Shown: in pieces, positions 8,487 to 17,994 of the stretch | How the letters are laid out: every line of letters starts with the position of its first letter | How positions within the stretch are numbered: position 1 is the stretch's first letter | From: Fluviicola sp. | GTDB taxonomy: Bacteria > Bacteroidota > Bacteroidia > Flavobacteriales_D > Crocinitomicaceae | Direction of reading: 5' to 3' | Length of the DNA: 64,000 nt | Assembly: GCA_029866325.1 (NCBI GenBank) | Contig: JARWZO010000010.1 | Location: 62,001 to 126,000 of the forward strand | Made by a program: the position numbers and the translations under genes | Notes under the pieces: model-generated | Seen by the model: the letters and a program-made list of their open reading frames with translations, nothing else | The model's database searches: none | What the model was told of the DNA's origin: nothing

Positions 8487-9713
8487 TTAATGTTTAATAA
8501 GGATTTCTTTGGCCATTTTCATGGGCATACTCATGTATTTCTTTTCCATGTAGCCAACGATTTTTTCAAGCAATTCTTTCGAATCAGCATCCAAGTTTTC
8601 CAATTCGGTTTTAAACACGTCGTTGAATGCCGTTGCTTTAATGTCTTTCACCATTTGCGGAACCGGGCGCATCGCAATTTCGATACGGCGTAGCTTCAAC
8701 AAGTGATTAAACGACTCTATCGCTTCCGATAAAATAGCCTCCACGTGTTCAATTTCCTGAGAGCGCTCTTGTAAGTGGCTTTCGGAAATGGTTTGCAATA
8801 CGTTGATCGAAATCTGACGGGTAGGAAATTGTTCGTGAACGTAAGCATGAATATCATTCGGCAATGCGAGGTCAATTGTAACTTTCGGAGTTGTATCGCC
8901 TTGCAAAAGCAAGTTATATACTTCTGGAGTGATGATCGTTTCTTCGGCACCGGTACACGTTACCAAAATATCGAAACCTCCTTTATAATCAGACAATTGA
9001 TCCAACGGAAAAGCTTGTCCGCCCAATTCTTCTGCCAATGCTTCTGCCTTCGCCAATGTTCGGTTAAACACCACGAATGAAGACATTCCGTGTTTTTTTA
9101 AGAAACGACACATAGCGGTATTGGTAACACCAGCTCCAACAACCAACACTCGTGCGTCGGAAGGAACATCCATGCCTTGCAAACGTTGGTAAGCAATGGA
9201 AACAACCGAAACCGGTTTCATAGAAATCTTGGTCTCGGTATAAACGCGCTTTGCGGTTTCAATCACGTGTTTGATCAGCAATCGGATAAAGTCGCCCGAA
9301 AAACCGTTTTTGTGGGCAGCATCGTAAGCGTGACGAACTTGTGTGATAATCTCACGCTCGCCGATTACAAGCGAATCAATGGATGAAGCTACTCTCAAAA
9401 TATGATCGATTGCTTCGATATTGGAAACAACACTGGCATTGGCCACATAAAAATCAATGGTTTCCTGGGTAAAATCAGGATACAATTGTTTAAAGAATGT
9501 TGCAAGAAAGTCAATGGAAGCTGCCTGCGGACCAACCAGAAGAAACTCAACACGGTTGCAGGTAGATAAGAACAATAATTCGTCGATGTGTAGTTGTTCT
9601 TTTACGGGAATAAAACGAACTTGGTGATTTTCAGCTTCAATGTGAAGCTTTCCGATAGCCAAAACATCGAGGTTACGATGTGTAAAAGCAATGGTATGAA
9701 AATGAGTTAGCAC
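8487..9713 (-). CDS. hemA: Glutamyl-tRNA reductase
   Basis: 408 residues. It reduces glutamyl-tRNA to glutamate-1-semialdehyde with NADPH, the first committed step of the C5 haem pathway. The catalytic Cys52 lies in FLSTCNRVEFLL, and the NADPH-binding motif is VLVVGAGVTNTAMC. The start must be a GTG at 9713: an in-frame stop lies three codons upstream, and the conserved N-terminus (FHTIAFTHRNLDVLAIGKL) would be lost with any later ATG. First gene of the hemA-hemC-hemD run. It uses charged tRNA-Glu, so haem supply is tied to aminoacylation. Confidence 0.97.
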   Translation of the reverse strand: MLTHFHTIAFTHRNLDVLAIGKLHIEAENHQVRFIPVKEQLHIDELLFLSTCNRVEFLLVGPQAASIDFLATFFKQLYPDFTQETIDFYVANASVVSNIEAIDHILRVASSIDSLVIGEREIITQVRHAYDAAHKNGFSGDFIRLLIKHVIETAKRVYTETKISMKPVSVVSIAYQRLQGMDVPSDARVLVVGAGVTNTAMCRFLKKHGMSSFVVFNRTLAKAEALAEELGGQAFPLDQLSDYKGGFDILVTCTGAEETIITPEVYNLLLQGDTTPKVTIDLALPNDIHAYVHEQFPTRQISINVLQTISESHLQERSQEIEHVEAILSEAIESFNHLLKLRRIEIAMRPVPQMVKDIKATAFNDVFKTELENLDADSKELLEKIVGYMEKKYMSMPMKMAKEILIKH

Positions 9714-9952
9714 GTTTGTTTACCTGTCTTTTAATAACTACTGAACAAAAGTCGTTATTGAAGTTCGAATATTTGTCAGAATACTGTCAGAGACCATAAT
9801 TTAGAACTGTTATAAACAAGTTTGTCTAAAAAATCAATCTCGATATACTGCGTTGCGAAGAGCAACTTGTTATCAGGACGAGTTATTGTACTGTAACTAC
9901 GTAGTTGATTATCAAAATATTGCGGCTGATAAATCACTCCGAAACATCCTTT

Positions 9953-10846
9953 CTAATCGTTCTCCGCCAACCCTCGCTGATGCAAATCATAGATCATTCC
10001 ATCAGACAATCCGACTTTGGGAACAAATAACTCCTTACAACCAAGTTCTTTCATACAAAACGTGAAAATTTCCAATGCAGGAACGATTACATCAGCCCTA
10101 TCCGGCTTTAGCTGGAAACGATCCATACGCTGATTCACGGAAAGCTCTGATAAATCGGTATACAGCGTTTGCATTTGACTCAGCTTGACCGGTGATTTTT
10201 CTTTTATGCCGAGCAGTTTGTGGATTTTGTTGATGTTTCCACCAGTGGCGTATACGGTATGCGGATCGTTTAATTCCACATTCTGCGCAATCCAATCGTG
10301 TACAGCATCCCAATCTACCTGATCGACTTTTCCTTTCAACATACGCACTGTTCCGATATCGAAAGATTTAGCAGCAACACGTTCCCCATGTTCAAATACA
10401 TTAATTTCGGTTGAACCGCCACCCACATCAATTACCAGATAGGGTTTGTCTTTCGAAATATCCAATAGGACGAAGGTTCCGAAAATCAATCGGGCTTCTT
10501 CATCACCGGAAATGATTTCTATTTCGACACCCGTCTCCTCCTTTATTAAACGAATTATTTCGTTGCCATTTTCCGCATCACGCATGGCCGAGGTGGCACA
10601 AGCACGAATTTTTTCCACATCAAAAATACTCGCGATTAACTCAAACGCTTTCATGGTTTTGAGGAAGTCATCCGCTTTTCTTGAACTAATTTTTCCGTTT
10701 TCAAAAACTTCTTCCCCCAAGCGCAATGGCAAACGTGTGTACGATATTTTCTTTACGAAAACATGTCCGTTTTCCTGCGCCATTTCTCCGATCAATAACC
10801 GGGCGGCATTGGAACCAATATCAATTGCTGCGTATTTTTTTGCCAT
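9953..10846 (-). CDS. Ppx/GppA family phosphatase (exopolyphosphatase-like)
   Basis: 297 residues, ATG at 10846. The ASKHA phosphate-binding loops are visible: AAIDIGSNAARLLIGE at the N-terminus and VIDVGGGSTEINVF near residue 135, plus YATGGNINKI. It contains only the catalytic core, lacking the C-terminal HD-like domains of long E. coli Ppx/GppA. It probably hydrolyses polyphosphate or pppGpp; which cannot be decided. A polyphosphate kinase gene is in the same window at 39791, but far away. Confidence 0.9.
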   Translation of the reverse strand: MAKKYAAIDIGSNAARLLIGEMAQENGHVFVKKISYTRLPLRLGEEVFENGKISSRKADDFLKTMKAFELIASIFDVEKIRACATSAMRDAENGNEIIRLIKEETGVEIEIISGDEEARLIFGTFVLLDISKDKPYLVIDVGGGSTEINVFEHGERVAAKSFDIGTVRMLKGKVDQVDWDAVHDWIAQNVELNDPHTVYATGGNINKIHKLLGIKEKSPVKLSQMQTLYTDLSELSVNQRMDRFQLKPDRADVIVPALEIFTFCMKELGCKELFVPKVGLSDGMIYDLHQRGLAEND

Positions 10847-10863
10847 ACCAAATTTGCGAGTAG

Positions 10864-10871
10864 CAAAATTA
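10864..10871 (-). promoter_or_regulatory. -7 box of the Ppx/GppA gene
   Basis: Minus-strand reading gives TAATTTTG, a perfect TAnnTTTG element, 18-25 bases before the ATG at 10846, which leaves a short leader. Confidence 0.6.
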
Positions 10872-10902
10872 AGAATATAAACAGGCTGCGGAAGGACGAA
10901 GA

Positions 10903-10936
10903 AAAAAAAATGCCGTCTACCAAAGCAGACGGCATT
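10903..10936 (-). terminator. Rho-independent terminator
   Basis: A perfect 9-base stem (ATGCCGTCT/AGACGGCAT) with an 8-base loop is followed on the minus strand by nine T residues. It serves the minus-strand ileS/sorting-domain remnant just upstream. Confidence 0.85.
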
Positions 10937-10956
10937 CTTGACAAAATTGTATTGAT

Positions 10957-11132
10957 TTATTGAACGATTATTTTCTTGGTAACCGTTCCTGTATTCATGT
11001 TCAATTTTACAAAATAAACACCGCCGGAAAGCGCACTAACGTCCATTTTTTCGTTGAAGCTAGCAGAAGCTTGAACTGTTCTGAACGCCACTATTTTTCC
11101 ATCAGCTGAAGTTAATGAAAGCTCAACCGCAT
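10957..11132 (-). pseudogene. Remnant of a T9SS type A C-terminal sorting domain
   Basis: On the minus strand, in a frame different from ileS, the DNA encodes NAVELSLTSADGKIVAF, then FNEKMDVSALSGGVYFVKL, then TGTVTKKIIVQ and a stop at 10957. This is the second half of a T9SS type A sorting domain (strand, DGK turn, L-x-x-G-x-Y-x-V, final K-x-x-V). No start codon or preceding domain exists; the frame runs directly into the 3' end of ileS. It appears to be the tail of a lost surface-protein gene whose body was deleted, leaving its terminator behind. Confidence 0.75.
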
Positions 11133-14100
11133 TTAAGCTTTCACCAATCCAATCTTCGCGTCACCTTCTTCCAGTAAATCAATCACTTGCGGGGAAATAG
11201 TTACCGTTCCGAATGTAATTTCAGTGGCCAATACTTCGTTGCACACATATTCCTGATTTTGGGCAATCGCCGACTGAATTTCAGCGGTACTTTCCAGTGT
11301 CAGTTGAATGCGGTCTGTTACTTCCAAACCTGAATCTTTGCGGAGGTTCTGAATACGGTTCACCAACTCACGGGCAATTCCTTCCTGACGCAATTCTTCT
11401 GTAATGGTGCTATCTAAAGCCACTGTTAAACCACCTTCTGAAGCAACTAGCCAACCCGGAATATCTTCGGCGCGAATTTCAAAATCAAGTAAATCCAATT
11501 CGATCACATCACCCATTACTTCGCCTTTCCAACCGGCATTGAGTTCTACTCCGGCAATATCACCTTGGTCAAACTCGGCAACCAAAGCAGCAATGGCTTT
11601 CATTTGTTTTCCATATTTCGGACCGATGGTCTTGAAATTCGGTTTGATAGATTTCACGAAAACAGTGTTTGATGCATCTAGCAATTCCAGTTCTTTCACG
11701 TTTACTTCCGACAAGATCAATTCCTGAACATGCAAGATATTCTTGGCAAACTGGTCGTTGAGAATTGGCACCATGATTTTCTGAAGCGGCTGACGCACGC
11801 GGATTTTCTCCTTTTTACGCAAGGCCAACACCAACGAAGAAACCCGTTGAGCAATGTCCATTTGTGCTTCTAATTCAGTATCAATAACGGTAGAATCACT
11901 TACTGGAAAATCAGCTAAATGCACTGAATTCGCAGCGTGTTTTCCGGTAATGTTATTCAAATCGGTAAACAACTGATCGGGATAGAACGGAGCAATAGGC
12001 GAAGCCAATAACGCAACCGTTTCTAGACAAGTATACAGGGTTTGATAAGCCGAAATTTTGTCAGTTGAGTAATCACCTTTCCAGAAACGGCGACGGCACA
12101 AACGCACGTACCAGTTGGAAAGTTGATCGGAAACAAATTCCTGAATCAATCGTCCGGCTCGTGTAGGTTCATAGCTTTCATAGGCTGCATCCACCTGAGC
12201 TATCAATGAATGCAATTTCGATAATATCCAACGGTCGATTTCAGGACGATCATTCAAGGCAACCTCATCTTCGGCATAAGAGAATCCATCGATATTGGCA
12301 TACAAAGTGAAGAAAGAATACGTATTGTAGAGCGTTCCGAACAACTTGCGTTGTACTTCGGTGATTCCTTCTTCGTCAAATTTGAGGTTGTCCCACGGTT
12401 GCGCATTGGTAATCATGTACCAACGCGTTGCATCAGGACCGTATTTGGCCAATGTTTCAAACGGATCAACGGCATTGCCCAATCGTTTTGACATTTTAAG
12501 TCCATTTTTGTCGAGTACCAAACCGTTGGAAACCACGTTTTTATAGGCAACGCTATCAAACACCATTGTTGCAATTGCGTGCAAAGTATAGAACCATCCA
12601 CGGGTTTGGTCAACACCTTCTGCAATGAAATCTGCAGGAAATGCGGCACCTGAATCAACTAAGTTTTTATTCTCGAACGGATAATGCCACTGCGCATAAG
12701 GCATTGCGCCCGAATCGAACCACACATCGATCAAATCACTTTCACGCTTCATCGGTTTACCCGAAGGTGAAACCAATACGATTAAATCGACGTAGTTTTT
12801 ATGTAGATCGAGTTGCGCGTAGTTCTCGTCTGAAAAGTCGTTCGGTACAAAACCCGCCAACGGATTTTCAGTCATCACACCTGCAGCAACGGCTTTATCG
12901 CATTCTGCTTTCAATTGTTCCACCGAGTTGATACAGATTTGCTCTGAACGATCTTCAGTAGACCAGATCGGAATCGGAATTCCCCAATAACGCGAACGCG
13001 ACAGGTTCCAGTCGTTGGCATTTTCGAGCCAGTTCCCAAAACGCCCCGTTCCTGTCGATTCCGGTTTCCATTGGATCGTATTGTTGAGCGCCGTCATGCG
13101 TTCCTTCACGTCGGTTACTTTGATAAACCATGAATCGAGCGGGTAATACAAGACAGGTTTGTCGGTTCGCCAGCAATGCGGGTAGCTGTGTTCGTATTTT
13201 TCGACCTTAAACGCACGATTTTGCTCTTTCAGGAAGATCGAAATCTGTACATCAACTGATTTATCCGGTTTTTCGTCATCGGCGTAATATTCATTTTTCA
13301 CAAACATGCCAGCCCATTGCGGAACTTCCTTACGGAAACGTCCACGCAAATCAACCAACGGAACCGGATTGTTGTTTTCGTCTAATACCAACATTGCCGG
13401 AACACCCGATTCTGCTGCAACACGCGCATCATCCGCACCGAAAGTTGGCGCAATATGTACAATTCCCGTACCGTCTGAAGTGGTTACAAAATCTCCTGAA
13501 ATCACACGGAAAGCCTCTTCGGATTTTTCATAAGGCAAGGCTCCGGGGAGTAATTGTTCGTAGTGGATGCCTACTAAGTCGGAGCCTAAACATGAACCTG
13601 AAACAAAATAAGGAATGGTTTTGTCACCCGCAGTATAATTAACCAATTCAGCTCGTGTTTCAACCGCTACATATCCTTTCGAAAACTGATAACCCACCAA
13701 TTCTTTCGCCAGAATCACATTGATTGGCTCATGCGTGTATTGATTAAAGGTTTCCACCAATACGTACTCGATTTTCGGACCAACACATAAGGCTGTATTT
13801 GAAGGAAGCGTCCACGGGGTTGTGGTCCAAGCTAGGAAGAAGGTGGTTGCCACCCTCCTCGATCCTTCCGCCTCAGGCGGAGAAAAAGGAAGAGATTCCC
13901 CTTCATTCACTTTAAACTGCGCTACGACAGTTGTATCTTTTACATCCTGGTAACAACCGGGTTGATTCAATTCGTGCGACGACAAACCTGTTCCGGCAGC
14001 CGGAGAATACGGTTGGATGGTATATCCTTTATAGAGTAAATTCTTGTTGTACAATTCGCCCAGCAACCACCAAACAGACTCCATGTATTTGGGTTCGTAC

Positions 14101-14555
14101 GTAATATACGGATCGTTCATATCCACCCAATAGCCCATTTTTTCGGTCAGGCGGTTCCAGATATCAGTGTAGCGCATGACTGCTTCACGGCAGGCTTTGT
14201 TGTAATCTTCCACCGAAATTTTAGTGCCGATGTCTTCCTTGGTGATTCCCAATTCCTTTTCCACACCCAATTCCACAGGCAAACCGTGCGTATCCCAGCC
14301 GGCTTTACGCTTTACTTGAAATCCTTTCAGGGTTTTGTAGCGACAAAAAATATCTTTAATCGATCGGGCCATTACGTGGTGAATCCCCGGTAATCCGTTA
14401 GCCGAAGGCGGACCTTCAAAGAAAACGAATGGTGTTTTTCCTTCACGCGAAGAAACGGATGCTTCGAAGACACCGTTTGCTTTCCATTTTTGCAACACTT
14501 CTTCTGCCACATTGGGCAAATCCAATCGATTGTATTCCTGATATTTTTGACTCAT
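11133..14555 (-). CDS. ileS: Isoleucine--tRNA ligase
   Basis: 1140 residues, ATG at 14555. Class I enzyme that charges tRNA-Ile and edits valine. The HIGH-like motif is GLPGIHH at residues 54-60 and the KMSKS-like motif is KMSKR near residue 689. The editing-domain entry FFLAWTTTPWTLPSN and the long C-terminal tRNA-binding region are present. Between the expected strand VVAQFKV and FFLAWTTT there is an unusual stretch of about 20 residues (NEGESLPFSPPEAEGSRRVA) encoded by a GC-rich palindromic sequence; homologues usually have only a few residues here. The gene ends against a remnant sorting domain. Confidence 0.97.
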   Translation of the reverse strand: MSQKYQEYNRLDLPNVAEEVLQKWKANGVFEASVSSREGKTPFVFFEGPPSANGLPGIHHVMARSIKDIFCRYKTLKGFQVKRKAGWDTHGLPVELGVEKELGITKEDIGTKISVEDYNKACREAVMRYTDIWNRLTEKMGYWVDMNDPYITYEPKYMESVWWLLGELYNKNLLYKGYTIQPYSPAAGTGLSSHELNQPGCYQDVKDTTVVAQFKVNEGESLPFSPPEAEGSRRVATTFFLAWTTTPWTLPSNTALCVGPKIEYVLVETFNQYTHEPINVILAKELVGYQFSKGYVAVETRAELVNYTAGDKTIPYFVSGSCLGSDLVGIHYEQLLPGALPYEKSEEAFRVISGDFVTTSDGTGIVHIAPTFGADDARVAAESGVPAMLVLDENNNPVPLVDLRGRFRKEVPQWAGMFVKNEYYADDEKPDKSVDVQISIFLKEQNRAFKVEKYEHSYPHCWRTDKPVLYYPLDSWFIKVTDVKERMTALNNTIQWKPESTGTGRFGNWLENANDWNLSRSRYWGIPIPIWSTEDRSEQICINSVEQLKAECDKAVAAGVMTENPLAGFVPNDFSDENYAQLDLHKNYVDLIVLVSPSGKPMKRESDLIDVWFDSGAMPYAQWHYPFENKNLVDSGAAFPADFIAEGVDQTRGWFYTLHAIATMVFDSVAYKNVVSNGLVLDKNGLKMSKRLGNAVDPFETLAKYGPDATRWYMITNAQPWDNLKFDEEGITEVQRKLFGTLYNTYSFFTLYANIDGFSYAEDEVALNDRPEIDRWILSKLHSLIAQVDAAYESYEPTRAGRLIQEFVSDQLSNWYVRLCRRRFWKGDYSTDKISAYQTLYTCLETVALLASPIAPFYPDQLFTDLNNITGKHAANSVHLADFPVSDSTVIDTELEAQMDIAQRVSSLVLALRKKEKIRVRQPLQKIMVPILNDQFAKNILHVQELILSEVNVKELELLDASNTVFVKSIKPNFKTIGPKYGKQMKAIAALVAEFDQGDIAGVELNAGWKGEVMGDVIELDLLDFEIRAEDIPGWLVASEGGLTVALDSTITEELRQEGIARELVNRIQNLRKDSGLEVTDRIQLTLESTAEIQSAIAQNQEYVCNEVLATEITFGTVTISPQVIDLLEEGDAKIGLVKA
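13867..13881. repeat. Palindrome inside ileS, also found at 51166
   Basis: TCCGCCT-C-AGGCGGA is a perfect 7-base-arm palindrome. The identical 15-mer occurs at 51166-51180 in a non-coding hairpin cluster, and a variant (TCCGCCA-C-TGGCGGA) at 51044-51058. Here it sits in a GC-rich segment that adds about 20 in-frame residues to IleRS, suggesting insertion of a mobile palindromic element. Confidence 0.7.
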
Positions 14556-14604
14556 TGGTCTGTATTGTTTTTTGATAACGCACCGCTTAAAACGAGGGCG
14601 GGCG

Positions 14605-14612
14605 CGAATATA
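14605..14612 (-). promoter_or_regulatory. Probable -7 box of ileS (TATATTCG variant)
   Basis: The minus strand reads TATATTCG, one base from TAnnTTTG, 50-57 bases before the ileS ATG. The same octamer precedes the RDD-protein gene at 54493. Confidence 0.4.
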
Positions 14613-14615
14613 CGC

Positions 14616-14650
14616 AAAAAAGGCCTAATCCGCTTGCGACGAATAGACCT
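14616..14650 (-). terminator. Imperfect terminator after the NUMOD4/HNH gene
   Basis: On the minus strand AGGTCTATTCG pairs imperfectly (G-U pairs and one bulge) with CGGATTAGGCCT and is followed by six T residues. It lies 26 bases after the stop of the gene at 14676. Confidence 0.55.
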
Positions 14651-14675
14651 CTTTTAGTCTGAGATTGTAACACTA

Positions 14676-15257
14676 TTACTCTGCTCGCTTCAAGGTTTTG
14701 TGTATATGTGAAATACTACAATTAAAGCGTTTAGCGAGCACAGCAAGTGTTAATTTTTCGGTTGCGTGAAGCTTCCGAATTTCCTGTTTTTGGTCTTCCG
14801 AAAGCGGGTCGGGACGTCCCATGGCTTTGTTACCACCTTTAGGTCCGTATTTCGCCCGTCGTTTATCCCACAAAGTGGAATTATCACGCAATCCGAGTTC
14901 AAATCCTCGTTTGATGGATTCACTGAAACTACTCCAAACCAAATTTACCACTGAATTATTACGCGGGTCACCGTCTAGGTGGATCACCACCTTCCGTTTT
15001 CGCGGCTTGTCATTGGGAACGTAAACTAGAGCAACCATTTTGTGCGGATATACCGTTCGGCGCTTACCTCTATCATCAATGAGGTCAGTCATCAGGAATC
15101 CGTTTGAAGGATGAACTCTTAGCAATTTTTCTTTTCCTGAAAAAATCATTTTTCTTCCTGACTTGTATTGTTTTACTCGATCCAACGAACGTATCGTTCC
15201 GATGGTCGAAATCTCGTAATCCGTAAATCCCGGGATGGGTTTCCAAACTATGTCCAT
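14676..15257 (-). CDS. NUMOD4/HNH-type homing-endonuclease-like protein
   Basis: 193 residues, ATG at 15257. The N-terminus (WKPIPGFTDYEISTIGTIRSL) is a NUMOD4 motif. An HNH-like core follows: VIHLDGDPRNNSVVNLVW, in which the H and NNxxxNL-W pattern match phage and homing HNH nucleases. The C-terminus (residues ~150-193, LSEDQKQEIRKLH to CSISHIHKTL) is a helix-turn-helix resembling resolvase or NUMOD1-type DNA-binding tails. Such genes are normally phage- or intron-borne; here it stands alone with no phage gene or intron around it. It may be active or a domesticated relic. Confidence 0.8.
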   Translation of the reverse strand: MDIVWKPIPGFTDYEISTIGTIRSLDRVKQYKSGRKMIFSGKEKLLRVHPSNGFLMTDLIDDRGKRRTVYPHKMVALVYVPNDKPRKRKVVIHLDGDPRNNSVVNLVWSSFSESIKRGFELGLRDNSTLWDKRRAKYGPKGGNKAMGRPDPLSEDQKQEIRKLHATEKLTLAVLAKRFNCSISHIHKTLKRAE

Positions 15258-15532
15258 AACTATTACTATTTAAGTGAAGTGGTATTAAAAGATTCTTACT
15301 AAATATTATGCCAAACTCCGTTATATCTCTTAAAAATTTCAATTCACACCAGACGTTTCACCAGAGAAAAAAATAGGCATCAACGGCAATTACGAATTTT
15401 TTTTACGTTTGGATGTTACACAAGACGAATATTTATGAATTAATAACTTTTATGCCTCATTTTCAGCTACAAAGGGGTAGTTTTTGGAGAAAAAGTCTGC
15501 GGTTATTTCGGGAAAAAGTCAATTTTAATCGT
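15258..15532. other. Intergenic gap, nothing recognised
   Basis: About 275 AT-rich bases between the divergently transcribed HNH gene and the carboxylase gene. No conserved ORF, repeat or RNA was recognised. It must carry the promoter of the minus-strand HNH gene, but no clear -7 box was seen for it. Confidence 0.5.
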
Positions 15533-15562
15533 TTTGCATGAAAAAAGGAAAGTGTATCTTTG
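15533..15562 (+). promoter_or_regulatory. Promoter of the acyl-CoA carboxylase gene
   Basis: TTTG at 15533-15536 and TATCTTTG at 15555-15562 are separated by 18 bases, matching the Bacteroidota -33/-7 pattern. The -7 box ends 19 bases before the ATG at 15582. This argues against the longer ORF start at 15534, which would lie inside the promoter. Confidence 0.75.
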
Positions 15563-15581
15563 GCTTCCACAAACACATTTC

Positions 15582-17126
15582 ATGAACAATCGCAATACCG
15601 AGTTACAAAACAAACGAGAAAAAGCCCAGTTGGGGGGCGGACAAGCGCGCATTGACAAACAACATGCTCAGGGAAAACTGAGTGCCCGCGAACGCATCAC
15701 ATTGTTGTTGGATGAAGGATCTTTTCAAGAGATCGGTATGTTCGTTGAACACCGTGCTACTTCCTTCGGATTGGATAAATTGAAAAGTCCCGGAGATGGT
15801 GTAGTTACCGGTTTTGGTACCGTTCACGGTCGATTGATATACGTGTTTTCACAAGATTTCACGGTTTTGGGCGGTTCACTTTCCGAAACACATGCCGAAA
15901 AAATCTGCAAAATATTGGAATTGGCTATGAAAAACGGTGCGCCTGTGATCGGATTGAACGATTCGGGTGGTGCTCGTATTCAGGAAGGTGTGGTTTCATT
16001 GGCAGGTTATGCTGATATTTTTTACCTCAATACGCGTGCTTCTGGCGTGGTGCCACAAATCAGCGTGATCATGGGGCCGTGTGCCGGTGGAGCGGTTTAT
16101 AGTCCGGCTTTGACCGATTTTGTCTTCATGGTAGAAGATACTTCTTACATGTTTGTTACTGGGCCGAATGTGGTAAAAACCGTTACTCACGAAGAAGTTT
16201 CGAGCGAAGATTTGGGTGGCGCAAAAGCACATGCAGAAAAATCGGGCGTTACACACTTTACCGCTGCAAATGATGTGGAATGTTTGCGCAAGGTGCGCGA
16301 ATTAGTAACCTACATGCCGCAAAACACGCTAGAACTTCCTCCGATTGCAAGCAGCAAACCGTTTAGCAAAGACAAACTGAATCGCATTCAGCAAATTATG
16401 CCCGATAATTCAAACTCACCTTACGATATTCGCGAGGTGATTGATTGTTTGATCGATGACGATACCTTCCGCGAAGTGCAACAAGATTTCGCCACCAATA
16501 TTGTGGTTGGTTTTGCACGTTTAGATGGCCGTTCCATCGGAATTATTGCCAATCAACCGGCTTCTATGGCGGGAGTTTTAGATATCGATTCTTCGCGCAA
16601 AGGTGCTCGCTTCGTACGTTTTTGCGATGCGTTTAATATTCCGTTGCTTGTTTTGGAAGATGTTCCGGGCTTTTTACCTGGAACCGATCAGGAATGGCGT
16701 GGAATCATCACACACGGGGCAAAATTGTTGTATGCATTCTCTGAAGCAACAGTACCAAGAGTGACAGTGATTACCCGCAAAGCTTACGGTGGCGCGTTCG
16801 ACGTAATGAACAGTAAAAACATTGGTGCCGACCTTAATTATGCTTGGCCAACAGCTGAAATTGCCGTAATGGGTGCAAAAGGTGCCGCTGAAATTATTTT
16901 TAAATCGGAAATTGCGGCGGCGGAAGACAAAGAGGCGAAATGGAAAGAAAAAGAAGCTGAATACGCCGAAATGTTTGCCAATCCATATCGTGCAGCCGAA
17001 CGTGGTTTTGTAGATGATGTGATCTTGCCGGAAGAAACGCGTTCAAAACTGATTGCTGCCTTCAAAATGCTGGAGAATAAATCGGAAACCTTGCCGAAGA
17101 AGAAACATGGGAATATCCCTTTATGA
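15582..17126 (+). CDS. Acyl-CoA (propionyl/methylmalonyl-type) carboxylase, carboxyltransferase beta subunit
   Basis: 514 residues from the ATG at 15582. It transfers a carboxyl group from biotin to an acyl-CoA, most likely propionyl-CoA. The two crotonase-like halves are visible: N-terminal [32 protein letters not shown] and [13 protein letters not shown]-terminal [31 protein letters not shown] and the strongly conserved [16 protein letters not shown]. No biotin-carrier or biotin-carboxylase gene is adjacent, so the complex is assembled from elsewhere. Both halves look intact. Confidence 0.93.
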   Translation: MNNRNTELQNKREKAQLGGGQARIDKQHAQGKLSARERITLLLDEGSFQEIGMFVEHRATSFGLDKLKSPGDGVVTGFGTVHGRLIYVFSQDFTVLGGSLSETHAEKICKILELAMKNGAPVIGLNDSGGARIQEGVVSLAGYADIFYLNTRASGVVPQISVIMGPCAGGAVYSPALTDFVFMVEDTSYMFVTGPNVVKTVTHEEVSSEDLGGAKAHAEKSGVTHFTAANDVECLRKVRELVTYMPQNTLELPPIASSKPFSKDKLNRIQQIMPDNSNSPYDIREVIDCLIDDDTFREVQQDFATNIVVGFARLDGRSIGIIANQPASMAGVLDIDSSRKGARFVRFCDAFNIPLLVLEDVPGFLPGTDQEWRGIITHGAKLLYAFSEATVPRVTVITRKAYGGAFDVMNSKNIGADLNYAWPTAEIAVMGAKGAAEIIFKSEIAAAEDKEAKWKEKEAEYAEMFANPYRAAERGFVDDVILPEETRSKLIAAFKMLENKSETLPKKKHGNIPL

Positions 17127-17137
17127 TGCTTGATTTT

Positions 17138-17162
17138 TTATGTTGGATTTTTGATTAGATCT
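17138..17162 (+). repeat. 25-bp direct repeat, left copy
   Basis: These 25 bases (starting TTATGTTGGATTTTTGAT) are identical to 17995-18019. Together they bracket the membrane-protein gene at 17200-17988. The copy is part of a family 1 arm beginning at 17125, right at the carboxylase stop codon. Confidence 0.9.
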
Positions 17163-17199
17163 AACTTCAAAAACAACATTTCTATTAATCAGAGTGACA

Positions 17200-17988
17200 A
17201 TGATTTTTAAGTACAAAAGCGTATTTAATGCTCTTTTTCTGTCCTATTCAATATTAGGATTTATCGTATTTTCGTTATACGCATTAGCGGCAAGAGAAAT
17301 TCCGAATCCGTCATTACTTGAAGAAATCAATCACGAGTTCCTAATTTTGATTTATTTGGGTTCCTCTATAAGTGTTCCAATCTTGGCTTATAATGAATCC
17401 AACTACCTAGTACCAATTCTCCTTATTCATTTTGTGTTAGCCTTTTGGATTCTAATTGCTCCTTTTTTTTTCGAAGTCTTTCTATATCAGCTTTCTGATC
17501 ATCCATGGGTACTTAGTCCTTTGATTATTTTCTTCTTTTTCCCACTGTCGGCTCTCGGTACGTTGTTTTCTATTTATAGTTTAACAGTTCGCTTACTCAA
17601 AATAAAACTCTTTAATCGGCCCTCGCTCAATGAGGTTTTTTCACGCATGCTCGGTTTAGGACTACTCTTGTTATTCGTACAAATTCTATATGTAAAAACG
17701 CGGGTAACAACTAACGATATTTCTGATTTTCAGCAATTAAAGGCGCGTTCTTTTCAGTATAAAATGGTCAATTATGGTGGCTCAACCGAAAGTAACTACT
17801 TGAATTATGTTCGTATAAAGGTTCGTAACACAACAAAGTCTGAAGTGCTAAAAATCCCTATTGCCAATTTTACCGATAATCTTTATGCTGAGCCAAATGA
17901 CTCTCTGATAAAAGCGGCAAATACATCAATCATATTTGTCAAACGAAACGATTCAATTGTTGGGACGATTAAAATCAGCACTTACTAA
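17200..17988 (+). CDS. Hypothetical multi-pass membrane protein
   Basis: 262 residues from the ATG at 17200 (a GTG at 17194 is also in frame). About five hydrophobic helices are visible: residues ~8-30, ~45-65, ~70-95, ~98-128 and ~150-165, followed by a soluble C-terminal domain of about 95 residues (from YVKTRVTTNDISDFQQ) with beta-rich character. No known motif recognised. AT-richer and codon-wise plainer than the carboxylase next to it. It lies exactly between two identical 25-bp repeats, suggesting that it arrived by recombination within an intergenic repeat. Confidence 0.6.
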   Translation: MIFKYKSVFNALFLSYSILGFIVFSLYALAAREIPNPSLLEEINHEFLILIYLGSSISVPILAYNESNYLVPILLIHFVLAFWILIAPFFFEVFLYQLSDHPWVLSPLIIFFFFPLSALGTLFSIYSLTVRLLKIKLFNRPSLNEVFSRMLGLGLLLLFVQILYVKTRVTTNDISDFQQLKARSFQYKMVNYGGSTESNYLNYVRIKVRNTTKSEVLKIPIANFTDNLYAEPNDSLIKAANTSIIFVKRNDSIVGTIKISTY

Positions 17989-17994
17989 AATTGT

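Noticed and set aside
15534-15581. N-terminal extension of the carboxylase subunit
   Set aside because: The region is the promoter (TTTG and TATCTTTG); the conserved N-terminus begins at 15582.
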